Source: Hyphomicrobiales bacterium
GTDB taxonomy: Bacteria; Pseudomonadota; Alphaproteobacteria; Rhizobiales; Xanthobacteraceae
Assembly: GCA_003135415.1 (NCBI GenBank)
Contig: PLBP01000027.1
Coordinates: 8,260 to 48,797 of the forward strand
Reading direction: 5' to 3'
Length of the DNA stretch: 40,538 nucleotides
Shown: piece after piece, positions 22,063 through 29,688 of the stretch
Layout of the letters: each line of letters starts with the position of its first letter
How positions within the stretch are numbered: position 1 is the stretch's first letter
Notes under the pieces: model-generated
What the model was told of the DNA's origin: nothing
Seen by the model: the letters and a program-made list of their open reading frames with translations, nothing else
Database searches by the model: none
Program-made: the position numbers and the translations under genes

Positions 22063-23670
22063 GTGGCCGCGTTTGAATCGCAAGTCGATCCGAAATCGAA
22101 GGAATTCCAGGCGAACGCCGCGCAAATGCGCGCGCTCGTCGAGGAGTTGAGCCGCCGCCGCGCGGAAGCGGCGCTGGGCGGCAATGAGAAGACGCGCGAG
22201 CGCCACATCAAGCGCGGCAAGCTCCTTCCCCGCGAGCGGGTGATGCGGCTCGTCGACCCCGGCTCGCCGTTTCTGGAATTGTCGCCGCTCGCCGCCAACG
22301 GCCTCTACGAGGACGCGATCCACGGCGCCGGCATCATCACCGGCGTCGGGCGGATCGAAGGCCGCGAATGCGTGATCGTGTGCAACGATTCCACAATCAA
22401 GGGCGGCACCTATTATCCGGTCACGGTGAAGAAGCATTTGCGCGCGCAGGAAGTCGCGGGCGAAAATCGGCTCCCGTGCATTTATCTCGTCGACTCAGGC
22501 GGCGCCAATCTGCCGCAATGGACCGAGGTGTTTCCCGACCGCGAGCATTTTGGCCGCATCTTTTACAATCAGGCGCGGCTTTCGGCCGCCGGCATCGCGC
22601 AGATCGCCGTCGTAATGGGCTCGTGCACGGCGGGCGGCGCTTATGTGCCGGCGATGTCCGACGAGACCGTGATCGTGCGCCAGCAGGGCACGATCTTTCT
22701 CGGCGGGCCACCTTTGGTGAAGGCCGCGACCGGCGAGGTGGTGAGCGCCGAGGATCTCGGCGGCGCCGACGTGCATGCGCGGAAATCCGGTGTCGCCGAT
22801 CACTACGCCACCGATGATAATCATGCGCTCGCGATCTGCCGGCGTATCGTCGCCAATCTCAACAGCCCGAAGCGCGTCGACCTCGAATATGACGAGCCGC
22901 GCGAGCCGAAATATCCGGCCGAGGAACTCGACGGCGTCGTGCCCGTCGATCTCAAGAAACAATACGATGCCCGCGAAGTGATCGCCCGCCTCGTCGATGC
23001 CTCCGAGTTCGACGAGTTCAAGCGGCTTTACGGCACCACGGTCGTCACCGGCTTTGCGCGCTTGTTCGGCATGCCGCTCGGCATCATCGCCAATAACGGT
23101 ATTCTCTATTCCGAGTCGGCGCTGAAGGCGGCGCACTTTATCGAGTTGTGCTGCCAGCGCCGCGTGCCGCTTCTCTTTTTGCAAAATATTTCCGGCTTCA
23201 TGGTGGGGCGCGACTACGAGGCGGGCGGAATCGCCAAGAACGGCGCCAAGATGGTAATGGCGGTTGCCTGCGCCAATGTGCCGAAGCTCACACTCGTGAT
23301 CGGCGGCTCCTACGGCGCCGGGAACTATGGCATGTGCGGGCGGGCCTATTCGCCGCGGTTCCTGTTCACCTGGCCGAACGGGCGCGTGCAGCTGATGGGC
23401 TCGGACCAGGCGGCGAACGTGCTCGCCACCGTCAAGCGCGACAATATCGAGGCCGCCGGCGGCAAGTGGCCGAAGGCGGAGGAAGAGGAATTCAAGCGCC
23501 CGATCCGCGAGCAGTTCGACCGCGAGGGCGATCCCTATTACGCCACCGCGAGGCTCTGGGACGACGGCATCATCGCGCCTTCCGAGTCGCGCCGCGTTTT
23601 GGCGCTGGCGCTGTCGGCGGCGCTCAACGCACCGATCCCGGAGACGAAGTTCGGGGTGTTTCGGATGTAG
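22063..23670 (+). CDS. mccB: Methylcrotonyl-CoA carboxylase, carboxyltransferase (beta) subunit
   Basis: A 535-aa subunit that moves CO2 from biotin to 3-methylcrotonyl-CoA in leucine breakdown. Two crotonase-like halves are visible. The first has [37 protein letters not shown] and [20 protein letters not shown]. The second has [20 protein letters not shown] and [20 protein letters not shown]. These blocks fit methylcrotonyl- rather than propionyl-CoA carboxylase, as does the partner gene at 31636. GTG at 22063 is the start. The biotin-carrying subunit is 8 kb away and not in the same operon. Confidence 0.94.
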   Translation: MAAFESQVDPKSKEFQANAAQMRALVEELSRRRAEAALGGNEKTRERHIKRGKLLPRERVMRLVDPGSPFLELSPLAANGLYEDAIHGAGIITGVGRIEGRECVIVCNDSTIKGGTYYPVTVKKHLRAQEVAGENRLPCIYLVDSGGANLPQWTEVFPDREHFGRIFYNQARLSAAGIAQIAVVMGSCTAGGAYVPAMSDETVIVRQQGTIFLGGPPLVKAATGEVVSAEDLGGADVHARKSGVADHYATDDNHALAICRRIVANLNSPKRVDLEYDEPREPKYPAEELDGVVPVDLKKQYDAREVIARLVDASEFDEFKRLYGTTVVTGFARLFGMPLGIIANNGILYSESALKAAHFIELCCQRRVPLLFLQNISGFMVGRDYEAGGIAKNGAKMVMAVACANVPKLTLVIGGSYGAGNYGMCGRAYSPRFLFTWPNGRVQLMGSDQAANVLATVKRDNIEAAGGKWPKAEEEEFKRPIREQFDREGDPYYATARLWDDGIIAPSESRRVLALALSAALNAPIPETKFGVFRM

Positions 23671-23681
23671 TTTTTTTCTTT

Positions 23682-23802
23682 GTCATGCGCGGGCTTGACC
23701 AGCGCATCCATGATGCTTCGCAACTTGCCACGCCGTTTCATGGATTGCCGGGCAGGCAAGCTTGCGCAGCCTGCCGGGAGTTGGCTGCGGGCCCGGTAAT
23801 GA
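23682..23802. repeat. REP palindrome, GTCATGCGCGGGCTTGACC family
   Basis: An imperfect inverted repeat from GTCATGCGCGGGCTTGACC to GGCCCGGTAATGA, with an inner arm pair CATCCATGA/TCATGGATTG. It follows a T-rich stretch directly after the carboxylase stop and may end its transcript. The rest of the 23671-23922 gap holds nothing I recognise. Confidence 0.65.
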
Positions 23803-23922
23803 GAGAAGAAGCGAAGCTTCTTTTCCGGAACATCATTGCAAGGCGGGCGTTAGCCCGTCACGCGGACGACATGGCCGTGGCCTATTCGTTCTCGCGCCCT
23901 TTCACCCGCAAAGGAGACAAGC

Positions 23923-24165
23923 ATGTTCAGGGTCTATAGCGGTCCGCCCGGGGCCGAAACGCTGCATCCCGCCGAAAAAAGGCAGCATCTCTACAAGGAA
24001 TTCACCGGCCTCGATGACGCGATCGGCTGGGCGTATCATTTAAGGGAAACCGGCCGCGTGCCGCTGCTGCTCGAAGGGGACGACGGCATCCGCCTCGACA
24101 AGAAGGACCTTGCCAAGACGATGCATCATCGCGGCAGCGAACAGGTCAAGCAGCGCGCGCATTAA
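23923..24165 (+). CDS. Small 80-aa protein, paralogue 1
   Basis: An 80-aa soluble protein beginning MFRVYSGPPGAETLHPAEK. It shares its start (RVYSGPPG), an LYxEF block, GRVxxLxEGDxGIxL and overall length with the gene at 26318, so the two are paralogues. AAGGAGA precedes the ATG. I do not know the family or function; a mixed alpha-beta fold seems likely. Confidence 0.7.
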   Translation: MFRVYSGPPGAETLHPAEKRQHLYKEFTGLDDAIGWAYHLRETGRVPLLLEGDDGIRLDKKDLAKTMHHRGSEQVKQRAH

Positions 24166-24362
24166 GCGCCCGAGCGGCATAAGCCGCGGGTGAACTTTCG
24201 AAAGCGTCTCTGCGAGGCTATGTCTCGTCCGGCCCGTGCTGTGCGCCGACCACCCTCCGTGAGTTGCGGTGGAGCGACCTTTGCTGAAACTTCCGAAATT
24301 CGGCTATCCTTGCCCCGGGGAAGATCGCGGCATAGGGCCGTTGGTAAAAAGGGGCGGGGGCA

Positions 24363-25004
24363 ATGCAATTTTCGTGGGTAAAAGGATTTGCATTTGGGGC
24401 ACTCGTCACTGCGGCGCTATTCGCTCCGGTCGCGGTATTTTCGCCTGCGTGGGCCGAGACCAAGATCGTCGCCATTGGCGCCAGCAACACCTCTGGCTTC
24501 GGCGCGGGCTTCAGGCAGTCCTTTCCTTCGCAGTTGGAAGCGATGCTGAAGGCGCATGGTTATAAAGCGCAGGTCATCAATGCCGGGGTTCCCGGCGACA
24601 CCACGCGCGGGATGCTCGCGCGCCTCGACGCTTCGGTGCCCGCGAACACGCGCATCGTGATTTTGCAGCCAGGCGGCAATGATCTGCGTTTCGGCTATAC
24701 CAAAGAGGAACGCGCGAACAACATCCGCGCCATGGTGGCAAAGCTGCAAAAGCGCGGCATCCGCGTGATCGTCGCCGACAATCGGCAAGGGCTCCTCGCC
24801 AAGCATTCGGCCGACGGCCTTCATTTTAATGGCGAGGCGCACGCGATGATCGCGAAGCAGCTCTATCCGCAAGTGGTAGACGCGCTCGGCGGCGGCCCGG
24901 TGGCCGTGAGTACGGCGGCGGCGACGAATGGGCAGCCTCCCGCGACCTTGCTCGCGGGCAGCCAGCCGGTGCAGACGCCCGCTTCCACTGGAGCGACGCA
25001 TTGA
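24363..25004 (+). CDS. Exported SGNH/GDSL hydrolase
   Basis: A 213-aa protein with signal peptide (helix to about residue 31, cleavage after AWA). SGNH blocks are all visible: block I GASNTSGFG with nucleophile Ser41, block II NAGVPGDTT, block III PGGND and block V ADGLHFN with the catalytic Asp and His. It resembles TesA-type esterases, which cleave acyl esters or thioesters in the periplasm, with the usual GDS replaced by GAS. The last ~30 residues are a low-complexity Ala/Thr/Pro tail. The stop overlaps the next start by four bases. Confidence 0.88.
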   Translation: MQFSWVKGFAFGALVTAALFAPVAVFSPAWAETKIVAIGASNTSGFGAGFRQSFPSQLEAMLKAHGYKAQVINAGVPGDTTRGMLARLDASVPANTRIVILQPGGNDLRFGYTKEERANNIRAMVAKLQKRGIRVIVADNRQGLLAKHSADGLHFNGEAHAMIAKQLYPQVVDALGGGPVAVSTAAATNGQPPATLLAGSQPVQTPASTGATH

Positions 25005-25594
25005 GCGGGAATTGGTTGAAGAGATTCCGCGGCGATAAGCCGGATCCGCTTAAAAATCCGATCTTGGGTAAACCCAAGACCGGATGGATCGAGAAGTTCC
25101 GCAACGACGAGGCCGATCCGAACTGGCTCGAACGCTTCCCCGACGATGCGCCGGGACGAGAACCGCGGACAGAATCCGTTCCTCGGCCCGCGCCACGACC
25201 CACGGCCAAGCCAGGACCTTCGCGCAACATCCGCCTATTCGAATGGCTGATGTACATCTCGCTCTTGGTCCAAGTGGTGACCACGGCCAACGATTTTTCC
25301 AAGCTCGCCGAGGTCGCCGGGGGTTGGCCGGTGGTGGTGCTCACGGAAGTTTTTACGCTTGCTATCTTTGGTATCTTTATTTTCGTCGCGGTTTATCTCC
25401 GCAAAAAGTGGGCGCTCTATGTGATTGCCGGGCTCTACGGTTTTCGATTGCTGCGCTACATCCCGTCCTTCGCCTATATCGCATTGCCGCTGGTGCAGTT
25501 CCTGAGCGCGGTGCAATTCGTGTTGCAGGGATTGGCGCTGTTCTATGCTTTCTCGGGGGATGCGCGCGCGCATTTCGCGAAGGGCAAGCGCTAA
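25001..25594 (+). CDS. Membrane protein with repeated W-x-x-x-F motifs
   Basis: A 197-aa protein starting with TTG at 25001 inside the hydrolase stop (TTGA overlap). The N-terminal cytoplasmic part carries three related motifs: NWLKRFRGDKPDP (4-16), GWIEKFRNDEADP (28-40) and NWLERFPDDAP (41-51). A Pro/Arg linker follows, then about four membrane helices from residue 78. I do not recognise a family. DNA encoding residues 19-28, between repeats 1 and 2, forms a 30-bp palindrome. Translational coupling suggests it works with the hydrolase. Confidence 0.65.
   Translation: MSGNWLKRFRGDKPDPLKNPILGKPKTGWIEKFRNDEADPNWLERFPDDAPGREPRTESVPRPAPRPTAKPGPSRNIRLFEWLMYISLLVQVVTTANDFSKLAEVAGGWPVVVLTEVFTLAIFGIFIFVAVYLRKKWALYVIAGLYGFRLLRYIPSFAYIALPLVQFLSAVQFVLQGLALFYAFSGDARAHFAKGKR
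25056..25085. repeat. Palindrome inside a coding region
   Basis: Fourteen-base arms (ATCCGATCTTGGGT and ACCCAAGACCGGAT, one mismatch) with loop AA lie within the membrane-protein gene. The GGGTAAACCC centre is the same as in an intergenic hairpin 0.6 kb downstream (25652-25677). Confidence 0.7.
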
Positions 25595-25607
25595 ATCCCT
25601 TCCCTTC

Positions 25608-25830
25608 TCCTAGCCGAAGTCGGATGTTTTCGACTTCGGCCAATTTAAGATACCGAACTCGGGTAAACCCAGTTCGGGTAGGAGAGGGTGGTTCGAGCTT
25701 GCGTCAGCAAGCGAGAACCGGGTGAGGGGTAAGTGAGTTTCGCAAGTTGATTTTTTGCGCGCTTCGCGTGACCCCTCTCCCGATCGCTCGCTTTCGCTCG
25801 CGATCACCCTCTCCCACAAGGGGAGCGGGG
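25608..25830. repeat. Cluster of intergenic hairpins and REPs
   Basis: First a hairpin CCGAAGTCG/CGACTTCGG (25613-25640 region), then one centred on GGGTAAACCC with arms around CGAACT/AGTTCG (25652-25677), then a REP with GGAGAGGGTG, GGGTGAGGGG, CCCCTCTCCC and CACCCTCTCCC arms. They resemble the hairpin units at 81-200 in design and the REPs at 21852-21996 in sequence. Nothing coding is seen in 25595-25934. Confidence 0.65.
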
Positions 25831-25934
25831 AAAGATGCGGTGCGCTCGCTCTGTTCTTCCTAGCGCGGGAGGAATGAAATACATCCGGAATCATCTCCTC
25901 GGCCAGCCGTTTTCCTGCCAAGGAGGATCCCATC

Positions 25935-26168
25935 ATGAACAAGGAACAAATCCGCGAGTACATGGAAGTACTTGGTTCCGACGGCAGGCACATCGGCACC
26001 GTCGATCACCTCGAAGGCGAGAGCCAGATTAAGCTTGCGAAGAAAGACCCGAGCGCGGGCGGCAAGCACCACCTGATTCTACTCGACTGGGTCGATCATG
26101 TGGACCAGAGCGTTTACCTGAAAAAGACCAGCCAAGAGGCGATCGTCGGCTGGCGCACGATGAACTGA
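25935..26168 (+). CDS. DUF2171 domain protein
   Basis: A 77-aa protein filling one DUF2171 domain, a small beta-barrel-like unit related to PRC-barrel proteins. VLGSDGRHIGTVDHLEG is the typical opening, followed by IKLAKKDPSAGGKHHLILLDWVD and a DQSVYLKKTS end. AAGGAGG lies seven bases before the ATG. Function unknown. It lies between the two paralogous 80-aa genes. Confidence 0.85.
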   Translation: MNKEQIREYMEVLGSDGRHIGTVDHLEGESQIKLAKKDPSAGGKHHLILLDWVDHVDQSVYLKKTSQEAIVGWRTMN

Positions 26169-26317
26169 GCGCTCGCTGACGGAACGAAATTCCGTATCGC
26201 GCGTTTAAAGAGTGCTGGGTCGGCTCGAGATATCGAACCGTCCCGGCAAGGGTCGGGCCTCTGGCGTCAAAACCGGGGGTTCTGCTGTGTCGAGGATTTC
26301 GAAAAAAAGAGGTCGCC

Positions 26318-26560
26318 ATGTACAGGGTCTATAGCGGGCCGCCCGGCATCAAGAAGCTTTCCCTCGAGGAGAGGGCGCGCTGCCTTTACGAGGAGTTCGG
26401 CTTCATCGACGAGGCGCTCGATTTTGCCGCCGCGGTCACGCGAAAGGGCCGTGTCGCCGTTCTGATCGAGGGCGATAACGGCATCGAGCTCAATTTTAGC
26501 GAGATCGCCGACGCCATGTATGGCGACGACAAGCTTGCGGCCGCGCGTGCGGTGCATTAG
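26318..26560 (+). CDS. Small 80-aa protein, paralogue 2
   Basis: An 80-aa soluble protein, MYRVYSGPPGIKKLSLEE at the start and GRVAVLIEGDNGIELNFSE in the middle, paralogous to the gene at 23923 (by eye roughly 40 percent identical and equal length). AGAGGTCGCC precedes the ATG. Family and function unknown to me. The GRV..L.EGD.GI.L block is the best-conserved part and may be the functional core. Confidence 0.7.
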   Translation: MYRVYSGPPGIKKLSLEERARCLYEEFGFIDEALDFAAAVTRKGRVAVLIEGDNGIELNFSEIADAMYGDDKLAAARAVH

Positions 26561-26652
26561 GGCAGGCGCTTCTTCCCACTACTTCCCACCACTTCCGACT
26601 GCGTTATAGTCCTTCCGTCGAATTGCCAAAAAAACGACCGAGGGAGGATACA

Positions 26653-27052
26653 ATGCATCGTAAGTTTTTACTGGGCGGCTTCGGGCGTCGCGTTTTCTCC
26701 GAAATTCGTCTCCGCGCAAGCAAACCTCATCAGTGCGAAGGAAGTGGTGCGCGAGGAGATGACCGGCATGCCGGGCGAGGAAGTCGTCGTCCAATATGTC
26801 GAGCTGAAGCTTGGCGCCGCCATTCCCTGGCACATGCATCCTGACGGCCATGAGATCTCGGTGATCGTCGAGGGATCGGAAACGCTTGAGGTCGAAGGGC
26901 AACCCCCGAGGAAGGTCGGCGTCGGCGAGGGCTTCCATATTCAGCCCAACGTTGAGCATCGCGGGAGTAACGATAGCAACGCATCGGCGAAGATCGTGAC
27001 CGTGCGGATCAAGCCAAAAGACAAGCCGATCATGGTGCCGGTGCAGAGCTAG
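26653..27052 (+). pseudogene. Cupin protein gene, frameshift in signal peptide
   Basis: GGGAGG precedes the ATG at 26653, which starts MHRKFLLGG. The cupin itself lies one frame over: ASGVAFSPKFVSAQA (end of a likely signal peptide), then NLISAKEVVREEMTG. Removing one base between 26665 and 26682, for example from the five-T run at 26665-26669, joins both into a 132-aa exported cupin. The barrel shows the metal ligands in WHMHPDGHE and PNVEHRG, and VIVEGSETLEVEG between. As read, translation could only restart at GTG 26744 or ATG 26759, giving an unexported protein. Sequencing error is possible. Confidence 0.7.
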
Positions 27053-27082
27053 GAGATTCAGTCAAGCACCTGCGAAATATAA

Positions 27083-27111
27083 TAAAAATGGGGGCCGGGA
27101 AACCGGCCCCC
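27083..27111 (-). terminator. Terminator of the minus-strand gene at 27143
   Basis: A perfect 9-bp GC stem GGGGGCCGG/CCGGCCCCC (27090-27098 and 27103-27111) with GAAA loop. On the minus strand it is followed by ATTTTTATT, so it ends transcription of the gene ending at 27143. The cupin gene converges from the other side. Confidence 0.88.
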
Positions 27112-27142
27112 AACTTCATCGACAAGTCGATAGTTCGGACTG

Positions 27143-27592
27143 CTAGCGCTTCGGTTGGTCGTTGTTGAAGACGTCGAAGAAGGACTTCGGCGCCTCGGCT
27201 TTCGCCACCGCGGCAGGCTTCTTCTTTTTCGCCGCTTGCGGCTTTGCATTCGTGTCGGTCTTGGGCGGCGCGATCTCGCCCGGCTTCGGCACCGAGCCGG
27301 TGACGAGGCGATCTCCGTTTATCGCCGCCTGGCCGTTGATCGAATTGCCGCCGCCCGCCGTACTGGCGATTTCCTTGCCGTCGCCTTTAGGGGCTGCGAT
27401 GCCGGATGCTTGCACGTTCGCGTCCGCCCCCGGCGCGTGCTGGTGCGTGAGGCCGTACGTTGCCGCTAAAATTCCGGCACCGAGCGCGCAGAGGGCGATC
27501 AAGGGAGCGTGCGAATCTCGTTTGCGTCCGCCGCGTTTCCCTGCCGACTTCTTTCCCAGCGTCCGCGCCGAATGCGTTCCACTCTTTCGCAT
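27143..27592 (-). CDS. Hypothetical single-span membrane protein
   Basis: A 149-aa protein with a strongly basic N terminus (RTLGKKSAGKRGGRKRDS), one membrane helix (APLIALCALGAGILAATYG, about 29-47) and a long low-complexity periplasmic tail rich in Ala, Lys and Pro that ends SFFDVFNNDQPKR. The design suggests an N-in anchored protein. I do not recognise a family. A clear terminator follows, which supports expression. Confidence 0.65.
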   Translation of the reverse strand: MRKSGTHSARTLGKKSAGKRGGRKRDSHAPLIALCALGAGILAATYGLTHQHAPGADANVQASGIAAPKGDGKEIASTAGGGNSINGQAAINGDRLVTGSVPKPGEIAPPKTDTNAKPQAAKKKKPAAVAKAEAPKSFFDVFNNDQPKR

Positions 27593-27769
27593 TGGTGCTC
27601 TCCCGAATCGAGAAGCTGAAGCCTAACCCGGATGCGAACGCCGTTCACGCCGCGCTGCCGCGCGAAATTCTACCGAAACCGGTGGAAACCCTTGGCCGGA
27701 CTGGCGCCGCCAAACCATGCACAAAAAAAACTGTGCGCTCGCCGCACCGTTCTCCCGGGCGCGTTGCGG

Positions 27770-27979
27770 TCAGCGGGTGGTGAGCCGTTCCCATTGCGCG
27801 CGCGCGGCGGCCGATAGACGGTGCGCGAGGGTGCCCGCTACGTCCCAGTTCACCAGCGGCCGCGGTTCGGACGCGGCGGGTGGGGGCGAGGGCGGAAGCG
27901 GCGCGTACATCGAGTCGTGAACATAGGCGAGGCCGATGGTGAGTGCGGCGCCGAGAATCATTCCGAACAAAAGGCGCAT
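27770..27979 (-). CDS. Small membrane-anchored protein, 69 aa
   Basis: A 69-aa protein with an N-terminal helix (LLFGMILGAALTIGLAYVHD), a Pro-rich stretch PLPPSPPPAASEP and a short C-terminal segment with NWDVAGTLAHRL. GGAGG lies ten bases before the ATG at 27979, which decides this start over an upstream one at 28096. Family unknown to me. It is divergent from the exported protein at 28150. Confidence 0.65.
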   Translation of the reverse strand: MRLLFGMILGAALTIGLAYVHDSMYAPLPPSPPPAASEPRPLVNWDVAGTLAHRLSAAARAQWERLTTR

Positions 27980-28149
27980 GGGGCAATTTCCTCCAATGAA
28001 AGTTTTGCCAAGGCTGCTGCGACATTGCGGCAGGACCGCGATGCCGGCGCGCCGCTTATTAGCCGTAGATTTGACAAGGGTGGCGTGGAAAGGCAAAGCC
28101 TCGAACGGGTGAGCGGCGAAGGCACTATAAGGCGCGTGGGGTAGAATTC

Positions 28150-28599
28150 ATGCGGTTTAAACCGGCCTTAGCCGCAGCCGTCCTCTTTACAATCCTCTTC
28201 CCTGGCGCCGTGCCGGCGTCCGCGCAGGTGTTCCGCTCGCTCACCTGCCAATTCACGACCGGCACCACCGGGCGCTTCGACACCGATTGGGACGTCAAGG
28301 TCGCGAGCGACCGTATCGATTTCAACATCGAGGGCATCGATACCGCGCAGGCGAAGGCGAAAATCGTCAGCGCCTTCGGGATGAGCAGCGTGCTGTTGTT
28401 TCGCGGCAACAACTCGCTCAATTTCCTCGAGCTGATGCCGGATGGAAACCAGGCCTTTACCAGCGTCTTCTTCAGCGCCAACCGGGCTGGAAAAGAGGTG
28501 GGCTCGCGCGATTGGTTTCCGGCCGTGCATTCGCGCCACATGATGATCGGCAATTATCCCGTCGTCTCGCACTACCGCGGCTATTGCCACGGCAATTGA
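28150..28599 (+). CDS. Exported hypothetical protein, 149 aa
   Basis: A 149-aa protein with signal peptide (AAAVLFTILFPGAVPASA). The mature part starts QVFRSLTCQFTTGTTGRFD and has two Cys (in LTCQF and GYCHGN) that could form a disulfide. Predominantly beta by eye. I do not recognise the family. A REP palindrome follows 58 bp after the stop. Confidence 0.7.
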   Translation: MRFKPALAAAVLFTILFPGAVPASAQVFRSLTCQFTTGTTGRFDTDWDVKVASDRIDFNIEGIDTAQAKAKIVSAFGMSSVLLFRGNNSLNFLELMPDGNQAFTSVFFSANRAGKEVGSRDWFPAVHSRHMMIGNYPVVSHYRGYCHGN

Positions 28600-28657
28600 G
28601 CCGGCTAGAGCACGATCGCTCTAGGTTGATCACCGCGCGTCCCCAACTTTTTTGCTC

Positions 28658-28729
28658 GAGCATGATCTTTCCCGAAAACCGGTTCCCCCCGGATCAAGTC
28701 CGGGGGCAGGCTTTTTCGGGATCATGCTC
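28658..28729. repeat. REP palindrome, GAGCATGATC family, with nested hairpin
   Basis: The same outer arms as 222-270 (GAGCATGATC ... GATCATGCTC), but about 23 extra bases in the middle that form their own hairpin, CCCCCGGA/TCCGGGGG with loop TCAAG. The last base is also part of the stop codon of the minus-strand aldolase gene. Upstream, TAGAGCACGATCGCTCTA is a further short palindrome. Confidence 0.8.
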
Positions 28730-29430
28730 TATCGCGCGGCATCCTTGAGCGCCGTTCGTTTCCAGATCTCCCAGGCGCGAAGATGAATGTTTTCCAGAAC
28801 CCGCATCGCCTTTTCGCTCTCCTCGGGAGCGAGGAAGTTGACGGGCCCGCCGAGGGCAAGCGCTTGCGCCTGCAGGCGTGCGTTTACTTCGGTATAGACC
28901 GCGCGGAACACCGCCATGGGGAGCGTGCTCGCGACCACGACGTTGCCGTGTCCACGCATCAGCGCCACGTTGTTGTCGCCGAGCGTATTCGCGAGTGCGC
29001 GGCCCAGTTCGCGGCTGCCGATCAGCATGTCGGTCATGCCGCCGGTGTCGCGGATCTCGAATACCGGCACGCCGGGATAGAGGAAGGACGACATGTGGTA
29101 GAGCGGGCGCATCGGCCGCTCGGTCACGCTGAAGGGGATGACGGCCGGCGAATGAGAATGGACGACGGCGTTCACGTCCAGCCGCGCGCGGTAGATCTCG
29201 CCATGGATGAAACGCTCGAAGAAATGCCCGAAGCCCGCGGGCGCGCCGACCGGCTCGCTGTCGAGATCGTACTCGACGATGTCGGCGGCGGTGACGAGGG
29301 CGGGGGCGAGGTTGCGCCCCATCAAATAGCGATCGGGGTTGGCGGGGTGGCGAAGGCTGACATGGCCATAGGCGTCGAGCACGCCCTCGTTGACCAGAAT
29401 GCGGTTCGCCGCGACGAGATCTTCGGTCAT
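28729..29430 (-). CDS. Class II aldolase/adducin family protein
   Basis: A 233-aa cytoplasmic metal-dependent enzyme of the fuculose-phosphate aldolase type. The Zn ligands are seen in VVHSHSP and the later RGHGNVV; FERFIHGEIYRAR probably holds the catalytic Glu region. An opening LVAANRILVNEGVLDAYGHVSLRHP is typical. The substrate is unknown; related proteins act on sugar phosphates or decarboxylate hydroxy acids. The TAG stop uses the end of a REP palindrome. It is divergent from kup. Confidence 0.9.
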   Translation of the reverse strand: MTEDLVAANRILVNEGVLDAYGHVSLRHPANPDRYLMGRNLAPALVTAADIVEYDLDSEPVGAPAGFGHFFERFIHGEIYRARLDVNAVVHSHSPAVIPFSVTERPMRPLYHMSSFLYPGVPVFEIRDTGGMTDMLIGSRELGRALANTLGDNNVALMRGHGNVVVASTLPMAVFRAVYTEVNARLQAQALALGGPVNFLAPEESEKAMRVLENIHLRAWEIWKRTALKDAAR

Positions 29431-29480
29431 GTCGGCCGGCTGAGGGACTTTCCGAGGGTGAGTGGTTCGACAGCCACCGA

Positions 29481-29513
29481 CGCTACAATAAGCCCATCGC
29501 TACAATAAGCCCG
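29481..29513. repeat. Short tandem duplication, 17-bp unit
   Basis: CGCTACAATAAGCCCAT is followed at once by CGCTACAATAAGCCCG. It lies in the 258-bp gap between the divergent aldolase and kup genes, so it may affect either promoter; nothing else in that gap is recognisable. Confidence 0.75.
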
Positions 29514-29688
29514 AGCGCCCGCCAAAAGGTGTCGCGCGCTCTTGAAGCTTGGATTTACGGACTTATTTGACGGTCTTACGGGTTCTCAATAAGGGCTTTC
29601 GGTAGCTCGCCCATGACAGGCGACCTTCGCCCATGCTAGAGCCCGCCCGCTGCGGCTTGACGCAGGCAACAACCGGCTCCTGACAGAT

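Noticed and set aside
23680-23920. Small RNA gene in the gap after mccB
   Set aside because: The fold seen is a REP-type palindrome; there is no promoter or separate terminator to support an independent RNA.
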